Part shown: positions 57,391 to 64,000 of the stretch, in pieces
Position numbering within the stretch: the first letter of the stretch is position 1
How the letters are laid out: each line of letters opens with the position of its first letter
Assembly: GCF_000003195.3 (NCBI RefSeq)
Contig: NC_012870.2
Span: forward strand, 27,176,202 to 27,240,201
Direction of reading: 5' to 3'
From: Sorghum bicolor
Taxonomy: Eukaryota > Streptophyta > Magnoliopsida > Poales > Poaceae
DNA: 64,000 nucleotides
The notes under the pieces: generated by a model
The model's database searches: none
What the model was told of the DNA's origin: nothing
Seen by the model: the letters and a program-made list of their open reading frames with translations, nothing else
Program-made: the position numbers and the translations under genes

Positions 57391-60331
57391 TGTAACACCC
57401 AAAAATTTTACTTATTTAAAATAGATGAATTGAATTTAAATGAATTTATTTTGTGAGCATTTTCACTATAGGAAAATAAATAAATTTGGAGAAATTAAAA
57501 TTTGATATAAGCTTAGAGAAAACTTTATTGTTGCATTCATGCTGGAGCATTCTTTTATGTGATGAGTGTTTTGAAAACAAATGTCAATTTGATTAAAAAT
57601 CCATTTGGAAAATGCATTGAAATTTTGTTTAAAAATAATAATAATAATAAAAAAATTCTCTTTCCCTTCCTCTTTTCGGCCTGGAGGCCCAGTAACCCCC
57701 CCCCGCGCGCGCGTCCCTCTCTCTGGGCCGAGGCCCGCCAGCCAGCCGCCTTCCCCACCCTTCCCCTCTCTCTCTCTCTCTTCCGCTGACAGGCCGGGCC
57801 CGCATGTCAGCTCCTCCTTCCCCAAACCGCCGCCCACTCCTTGCTTTCGGTTTCGAACCGATCGGCGCCTCGCCCGCTCCCACGTTCTCTCCCACTCCTC
57901 CCCTCTTCCCCCGCGCTCAGTTAAAAAGTGGGCAGGGAGTCGCGCGCCTCCTTCCCCTCCCCATTCCTCCTCTCCTCGTTTCTGCTCCCATCCGCGAAAG
58001 CGCAGAGAGAAGCCGCCGTCCCGAGCCGTTTTCGTCGTTTCGCGTCGCGTTGGTGAGCTTCCCACTCTTCCCCGCTCCCTCCCCGTCCTTTTGCCGTGCG
58101 AAACGGGGTTCTTTAGTGCCCACCCGCGCTCGCCGGAGAGCTCCATGGCCGCCGGCCATGGAGTGAGCCGCTCGGCCCTTCCCCGGCCGCATTTTTAGCC
58201 CGGGGTGAGTTCGCTTTCGCATCCTCTCTCTCCCGGTGCTTTTGGATCGCGAAACCGAGCCCCGTAGCTCTCTGCAGGCCATCGCCGGCGAGCTTGGGCC
58301 GGCCAGCAATGGCCGCCGCCGCGCTCTTCCTCCCCTCAGGCCGGCGCGCCGCTCCCTTCCCCCCCTCTGTGTTCTTCTTTCTAATCTCGCGCGTCCGATT
58401 CCAGATCAACAACCCTCATCGCACCGTACCCCTTCGTGGGTGAATTTTGCTTAAGAAACCCCCTGGAATTTAGGTTTCGAACCGCAGTCCTTAGCGCCTT
58501 CGAGTGAATTACGCTTTCTCTGTTAGAAAACGTATTATCCGTCGGTTAGGTCAAAATACGCTTTCAGGAAATTACAGATTTGCCACTGAACTTGTTTTGG
58601 CCATAAAATATTCGTTATAGCTCCAATTTGACCCGTTCGAATTGCGTTAGGTTCGTAATTAAATTCTCTTCATGATAGTACTACTGTTTCTGTAGTTTGC
58701 CACTTTTTATTTTTAGGGTTAGGTTTAATTAATTAATTGCCTATAGGAAATCGCCGAAAAGTCGTAACTTGGTCGTTTTAGCTCCGATTTTCGTGATCTT
58801 CGTATCTATGTGATCGTAGCGAATCGTAGGTTCTGTTTTTAAATATTTTATTTCATTTTTGATCTGTTGGTGTACTGTTCTAATTAAATGATTGTTTGTT
58901 TGTATGAATGAACTTGGATGCGTGTTGTTGTGTGGTACCAATCGAGCGCAGACGGTGACGTGTCCGTGGGTGACCCATTTCACTTCGAGGAGCAGCAGGA
59001 CCAGCAGCAGTTCCCCTTCACCGAAGGCAAGTATAACATGGGTTTCCCTTGTACACCTATTCACTTAATTAATTACGCATTTGCATGTGTCTAATTTTGA
59101 TAACCCTAAGGACATCCTAGCTACCTGACTAAACACTTATGACACCTATGGGAAGAATGCATGTGGGTAGCTTTGCTAGTGCTTTAATTAATTGAGACTT
59201 TATTATCACTCTGACTTTAATGAATATGATGATAAATGTTGGGAAAAAGGGCTATGGTGCAATTGACTTCGGTCGGGTTGACCTAGACCCTCCGTAAGGA
59301 CTTCTCTGTAAGCGACAATCCGGGACTTACAGTGCAACCGTAATGGTTATATGGCTCTAACTTTAGCTCAGTAATAGGATATCATCTAGCTGGTTAGAGG
59401 TTACCCGAAAGGGCGCAAGAGGGGCTTGCCACTTTGGGTATAGAACTGCTTCTGTTCCTATGTGTATAGCCGTGATGGAAATGTGCCATAGGAAAGGGGG
59501 GTTCTCTATATCTGCCTGCCGAGGAAACCTCGCGGCCCTAACTGGTTAGACGTGGCCTATGGAAGGCTTCATAGTGTTCCCTGCCCGCTCACCTTGGCAG
59601 TGTTAGTGGGTCTTGCAAACCCCGGGCATATGGGTAACACGACATACGGGAAAAGTGCACACCTCTGCGCAGAGTTTGATCAAACTGGTATACTAGCCGT
59701 GCTCTCGGACATGAGCGGCCTTGGACCCTTACGGAATAGTTGGGTGTGGATAGTTATGGGAAATAACTTATGAAAATCTGACGCATTGATCGTGATGATT
59801 AATGTGGTTTAACCGTGATGGTGATGGTGTTAGCCGTGAAGGTTAACAGTGTTATTATCATGTGCTCATTTGGGCTAATCGGGAGCTTAAGCATAATTGA
59901 TGATTAAATAGGATTAAAACATTGACCAATTAAAATGCTAACTGCAGTAGCCAGTGTTTGACCTTTTTGAGCCGCATAAAATCCTATGTTATGCTTGCGG
60001 AGTACGGGATGTACTCACGCTTGTCTTTTTCTTTCTTTTTGGACAAAATCCCGGATGGGTATCAGATGATAGCTTCTACGAGGAATTTCCTGAGGACTTC
60101 TAGGTTGGCGATCCTCCAGTCGGTCGTCCCTGTGTTGGAGCTTTTATTTCATAGCTAGTTATGAGTTATATTTTCCGTTTGTCGCAGACTTTGATATATT
60201 TGTGTTGTAATAACGTTATGTAAGAAACTTGTGATGATACATTTGTAATTTGTCGACTTGTGTGCGCGACTATTCCTGGGGCGCACATGAGATTATTGTA
60301 CTCAAATTTATCCTTAAATTTGGGTGTGACA
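57391..60331 (+). repeat. 5' LTR of the plus-strand gypsy element
   Basis: 2941 bp, starting TGTAACACCCAAAAATTTTA and ending TTAAATTTGGGTGTGACA. A GC- and pyrimidine-rich block (57660-58480) in the first third is the likely promoter/leader region; open frames there on both strands are compositional. Confidence 0.88.
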
Positions 60332-60335
60332 AAAT

Positions 60336-60347
60336 TGGTATCAAAGC
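60336..60347 (+). other. Primer binding site of the plus-strand gypsy element
   Basis: TGGTATCAAAGC, 4 nt after the LTR, identical to that of the minus-strand element; complementary to initiator tRNA-Met with one mismatch. Confidence 0.85.
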
Positions 60348-60526
60348 AAGGCTGATTGTAGGACGCAAACCTAGGTAGAAACAGTTGATTTCAGGTTTTT
60401 TATTTTCGCTTTATTTATTTCACTGCTCGCTTTACTTTCTTGTTATTTTATTAAAATTATATATTCTTACCCACTGTTCTATTTTTGTAAACATATTGAT
60501 TCTAATTCTTAAAATAAAATTTATAG

Positions 60527-61471
60527 ATGCCTCGTCGCAGCGCAGCCGCGTATCGCGCCCTCTTCGTCGCCGCCCGTGCTCCGCCAGTTGCACCAGCACC
60601 AGCTCCAGTACCTGCACCTGTGCCAGCACCAGTACCCGTACCAGAGCCCGAGGTCGTCGCCTCTGGTGGCGGCGAGGAGGAGGAGCCTATGGACACGGGG
60701 TCCCCTACGCCTACACCTTCAGCTCCTACACCAGTGGCGGTACCAATCCCTCAGGCTGCCGCTCCAGTTCCACCTGCGCCTGCACCACCTGCACCTGCAC
60801 CACCTGCGCCTGCACCCCACGCGTCGACGGGTTTAGCACCGACGCCTCAGTACCCACAGGTTGTTCCAGAGATGGGATGGACCTCCAGGAACAAGTTCAT
60901 GGAGGCGGACGAGGACGCTCACTACCACACTCTGCTCACGGGTGTGTTGGCGAGCTATTACCCGGAGTTTGCTGCCACCGTCCGCTACCTTTGCTCGGAG
61001 CACAAGCACCCATTGGAGAACACCTACTGGAAGGCCGAGGTGATCATCACAGCTCGGAACAACGTCGACAACTCGGACGAGGTGGAGTCTATCCACGAGA
61101 GCAGGGTTAGACGTGCTTCCGCCTACGAGAGCATGGAGGATGCAGGTCAGGCCGCGTACTTTCACTACCATGGCCGCCGTTTTGAGGCCATGCAGGAGGA
61201 TAGGTACCGGTTCCTTCCCCGCAACGACCCAGATGGCAGGACATGGCATGTCCTGGCACCTCCTGCCGGTGACCCTACCCTGGATACGACTGTGAGACAC
61301 GTCAGTGCCATTCAGGAGATGAACGTGACACTGAGGCAGGAGCTGTGTGTTGCGCAGCAGGCGGGGAAGCGCCTCCAGCGTCAGGTGGATGAGCTGCGTG
61401 GTCAGCTTGGACAGCCACCCATCTACAAGAAGAAGCCCCGCAAGTTCGTTCTCCAGGATAGAGCTCCTTAG
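60527..61471 (+). CDS. Extra ORF upstream of gag, function unknown
   Basis: An intact 314-codon frame between the primer binding site and gag. The N-terminal third (about 20-110) is a Pro/Ala-rich repeat (APAPVPAPVPAPVP and PAPPAPAPPAPAPH), probably disordered. The middle has a compact acidic-to-mixed segment (SRNKFMEADEDAHYHTLLTG, YLCSEHKHPLENTYWKAEVI, QAAYFHYHGRRFEAMQEDRY). The C-terminus has a coiled-coil-like stretch (about 270-300) and a basic tail KKKPRKF. I do not recognise the family. Some grass gypsy lineages carry an additional ORF before gag; roles in packaging or as a structural co-factor are only guesses. The minus-strand relative has no such ORF in its shorter leader. Confidence 0.75.
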   Translation: MPRRSAAAYRALFVAARAPPVAPAPAPVPAPVPAPVPVPEPEVVASGGGEEEEPMDTGSPTPTPSAPTPVAVPIPQAAAPVPPAPAPPAPAPPAPAPHASTGLAPTPQYPQVVPEMGWTSRNKFMEADEDAHYHTLLTGVLASYYPEFAATVRYLCSEHKHPLENTYWKAEVIITARNNVDNSDEVESIHESRVRRASAYESMEDAGQAAYFHYHGRRFEAMQEDRYRFLPRNDPDGRTWHVLAPPAGDPTLDTTVRHVSAIQEMNVTLRQELCVAQQAGKRLQRQVDELRGQLGQPPIYKKKPRKFVLQDRAP

Positions 61472-62151
61472 ATTTCCCAGTACTTTCTAGATTGACGCTA
61501 GCACGAGTATTTCGGTAATGTGTGGCATGTGAACTTTAGTGAGTTGCTGTTTGTGTTGATGAACAATTATGATTTGGAGTTTTGTTTGATTGTGGAAACA
61601 TGTGGGCCTGTCCGCATGTTTCTAAACCTTAATCCTAGAAGTAAATGTTGTTTAAATTCGAGGTTGGGTTACTTTATCTTGTCTCAGTCATGCTGTTTCT
61701 GGAGCGGTCTGTGATGTTTATTCAGTATCTCATTATCAGTTCAGTCAAAAATTGCGAAATTATTATGGTGAAAACTAGACTGGTATATCTTTCATCTCCC
61801 ACTGGAATCACCTCATTATCTGTTCGGATCTATGAGATATGTTCGTTTTAATCTGCTGTACCTGCGCAGACTGAGAACCAGAGCAGAACCTGATGAATCA
61901 CAATTTTGATTATGTTACTGTTGGAATGAGTAAATGTGGTCTGAATAAAGTTTGTAGAGAATTTCCTAACCATTCCAACGATGTATACCATGTTCCTTTT
62001 TAATCTATAGATTCTGAGATAAGCACGGATTACTGACCTGCTGAGTTTGAAACTTGTCCAGAAAACTGCTAGACTTGTTTTTATTCATTATAAGCGATGA
62101 ATAATTATTTTTGGAAGATGACTAAAAGCCGTGAATCTTTGTTGGAAGCAG

Positions 62152-63258
62152 ATGGACGCCGAAGGAGCACCCGCTGGTCGTGGACGTGGCCGTGGCCGTG
62201 GTCGTGGCCATGGACGTGGTGTACCTGAGAATCCACCACCACCACCGCCGCCGATGACTATCGAGCAGCTCATGGGTATGCAAGCTAATCTGATGCAAGC
62301 CATGATGAACCGTATGAACAATGAACCAGTAGTAGCACCACCGCCGGTTCAAGTCCGTGACAAGCGTGGGGAGTTCTTGAAGGGACGTCCCCCGGTGTTC
62401 ACCCATGCCTCTGATCCACTGGAGGCAGACAACTGGTTAAAAGCAGTCGAGAAGCAGCTGAACATAGCCCAATGCAACGACCTGGAGAAAGTGCTATACG
62501 CATCAGGTCGGCTGCAAGGACCTGCACAGGAGTGGTGGGAGTCCTATCAATATGGACGCCCGAACAATGCTCCGCCAGTCACCTGGAAGGAGTTTACGGA
62601 AGGGTTCAGGTCCCATCATATTCCGGAGGGCCTGATAGAACTGAAAGCGGAAGAGTTCCGGTCTCTCAAGCAGGGATCGATGTCAGTCAGTGAATATCGT
62701 GACAAGTTTGCTCAACTGTCACGATATGCTCCATATGAGGTGGCCAGGGACTCTGACAAGCAGCGTCTCTTCCTGAAGGGTCTGTATGATGGACTGCAGC
62801 TGCAGCTGATGAGCAACACCTACCCTTGTTTCCAAGAATTGGTGAACCGCGCTATTGTCATCGACAACAAGCGCAAGGAGATGGATGCAAAGAAGAGAAA
62901 GCTCCAGGGGCAGCCGTCGGGCAGCAACACTCGCCCACGTGCGTACCCTCAGCAGGGATTCCCTCAGCGCAGTCAAGGACCACAGAATCAGTGGAACCGT
63001 GGTCAGTTTCCTCAGCGTCCCCAGTACTACCAGCAGCACAATCACCAAAACCAACAACGTCCCAAGCAGCAATATGGCAACCAGAATCAGCAACGCCCCC
63101 AGCAACAGGTCAGCAATCAGGCACCACGCCAAGGAGTACCCAATAATGCTCCTGGCAAGAGTGCAGCACCCAGCGGCAATCCCAATGCCTGTTACCGCTG
63201 CGGAGAGGTGGGACACTATGCCTACCAGTGCCCCAAGAAGCAGAATCCACCAGCCTAG
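62152..63258 (+). CDS. Gypsy gag polyprotein
   Basis: The ATG at 62152 begins MDAEGAPAGRGRGRGRG, an Arg/Gly-rich N-terminus comparable with that of the minus-strand copy; an in-frame ATG 21 bp upstream is less likely. The retrotransposon gag domain (about 90-210) contains WLKAVEKQLNIAQCNDLEKV, EWWESYQ and EYRDKFAQLSRYAP. A Gln/Asn/Pro-rich linker leads to a complete CCHC zinc knuckle CYRCGEVGHYAYQC near the end, which binds the element RNA. A TAG at 63256-63258 closes the frame, but protease follows in the same frame. Gag assembles the cytoplasmic particle for reverse transcription. Confidence 0.92.
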   Translation: MDAEGAPAGRGRGRGRGRGHGRGVPENPPPPPPPMTIEQLMGMQANLMQAMMNRMNNEPVVAPPPVQVRDKRGEFLKGRPPVFTHASDPLEADNWLKAVEKQLNIAQCNDLEKVLYASGRLQGPAQEWWESYQYGRPNNAPPVTWKEFTEGFRSHHIPEGLIELKAEEFRSLKQGSMSVSEYRDKFAQLSRYAPYEVARDSDKQRLFLKGLYDGLQLQLMSNTYPCFQELVNRAIVIDNKRKEMDAKKRKLQGQPSGSNTRPRAYPQQGFPQRSQGPQNQWNRGQFPQRPQYYQQHNHQNQQRPKQQYGNQNQQRPQQQVSNQAPRQGVPNNAPGKSAAPSGNPNACYRCGEVGHYAYQCPKKQNPPA

Positions 63259-64000
63259 CAAAACCAGAACAACAATCAGAGGCCTGCTCGACCTCCGTTC
63301 TCTGGGAAAGTGAACCATGTGTCCACTGACACAGCTCAGGAAGCACCTGAGGTTATGATGGGTACGTTCAACATCAACTCCATCCCTGCTACAGTACTGT
63401 TTGATTCTGGTGCTTCACATTCTTTTATCTCCCAAGCTTTTGTTAGAGTGCATAGCATCCCACTTTGTGCACTGAAAAATTCCATGCTAGTAAATTCACC
63501 GGGAGGCACCATGCCAGCTAATTACTGGAGCCCCTCCACTAGTATATCTCTAAGGGGGGTAGATTTCAAGGTGAAACCTATTGTGCTAAGAACCATGGGA
63601 ATTGACCTCATACTTGGTATGGATTGGATGAAGCAGCATGGGGCAGTAATACAGTGTCAGGAGAGGGCTGTGGTGGTGACATCACCAGGTGGGGATAGAA
63701 TAAGTGTGGATGTGGCAGTGCAGCCTCAGCCGACTGCTACAGTGAATCAGTTGAGTGGTGGTAATCAAGAAGACCAGGTGGTGGACGAGTTCCCCGATGT
63801 TTTCCCGGATGAGTTGCCAGGTATGCCACTAGACCGAGACATTGAATTTCTTATTGAGCTTTTACCTGGAACTGCACCCATAGCAAAAAGACCATATAGA
63901 ATGGGGGTAAATGAATTAGAGGAACTTAAGAAACAACTTAAGGAATTGCAAGAAAAAGGGTTTATTCGTCCTAGTTCTTCACCATGGGGTGCACCGGTAA
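63259..64000 (+). CDS. Gypsy pol: protease and start of reverse transcriptase (partial)
   Basis: In the same frame as gag after one TAG codon, and open to the window edge. The protease has the DSG active site in ATVLFDSGASHSFIS, followed by GIDLILGMDWMKQHGAVIQC. The linker VVDEFPDVFPDELPGMP and the entry to RT (KRPYRMGVNELEELKKQLKE, FIRPSSSPWGAPV) are typical of Ty3/gypsy pol. No separate start codon is needed if the TAG is suppressed. RT catalytic motifs lie beyond the window. Confidence 0.9.

Larger units (their letters stand above)
57391..64000 (+). mobile_element. Ty3/gypsy retrotransposon, 5' part (runs off the window)
   Basis: Order: LTR 57391-60331, primer binding site, extra ORF, gag, then protease and the start of RT in one open frame to the window end. 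Belongs to the same superfamily as the minus-strand element (shared TGTAACACCC...GTGTGACA LTR ends and gag), but is better preserved. Autonomy cannot be judged without the downstream sequence. Confidence 0.9.

Noticed and set aside
57605..58198. 197-codon frame in the plus-strand gypsy LTR
   Set aside because: Frames are open on both strands of this GC-rich, pyrimidine-rich LTR section, which indicates base composition rather than coding.
60336..60347. TGGTATCAAAGC as part of a tRNA gene
   Set aside because: It is the retrotransposon primer binding site next to the LTR end; no cloverleaf surrounds it.

Overview
The window is nuclear DNA of a grass, most likely a panicoid close to Sorghum. 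The genes have plant exon-intron structure and grass-type products. The intergenic space is full of grass MITE families (GGCCTTGTTTAG, GAGCATCTCC and CTCCCTCC termini) and of Ty1/copia and Ty3/gypsy LTR retrotransposons. Species assignment is inference; no search was possible.

Gene-bearing part, about 2.0-37.3 kb. Four protein-coding genes could be rebuilt exon by exon with GT-AG introns and consistent phases: a PP2A catalytic subunit (minus, 11 exons, 315 aa), an F-box/kelch protein of the SAGL1 (At1g55270) type (plus, 2 exons, 437 aa), a DEDDh exonuclease of the NEN family (minus, 6 exons, 505 aa), and a plastid-type double-ACT-domain protein of the ACR11/ACR12 type (minus, 10 exons, 280 aa). 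The SAGL1 and NEN genes are convergent. The four act in unrelated processes (phosphatase signalling, ubiquitin ligase targeting, sieve-element enucleation-type nuclease, plastid amino-acid or nitrogen sensing), so no functional cluster is suggested. Their introns and flanks carry several MITEs.

Repeat island, 8.6-17.7 kb. A Stowaway-like MITE is split by a nuclear copy of mitochondrial DNA that includes part of nad7. Next to it lies a nest of four related solo LTRs: A (9983-17696) contains B (11543-17288), which contains C (12266-14577) and D (14994-16506), each with 5-bp target duplications.

Repeat desert, 38.9-64.0 kb. In order: the right end of a CACTA element carrying a head-to-head MITE pair; a truncated copia element (3' LTR plus RNase H remnant, minus); a deleted gypsy element (minus) with two unequal LTRs and a decayed gag-protease; a minus-strand LTR interrupted by a plus-strand Tat/Athila-like element that keeps two protease domains but no visible RT; and the 5' part of a second gypsy element (plus) with LTR, primer binding site, an extra 314-codon ORF, gag, and a protease-RT frame open to the window edge. 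No tRNA, rRNA or CRISPR array was seen.
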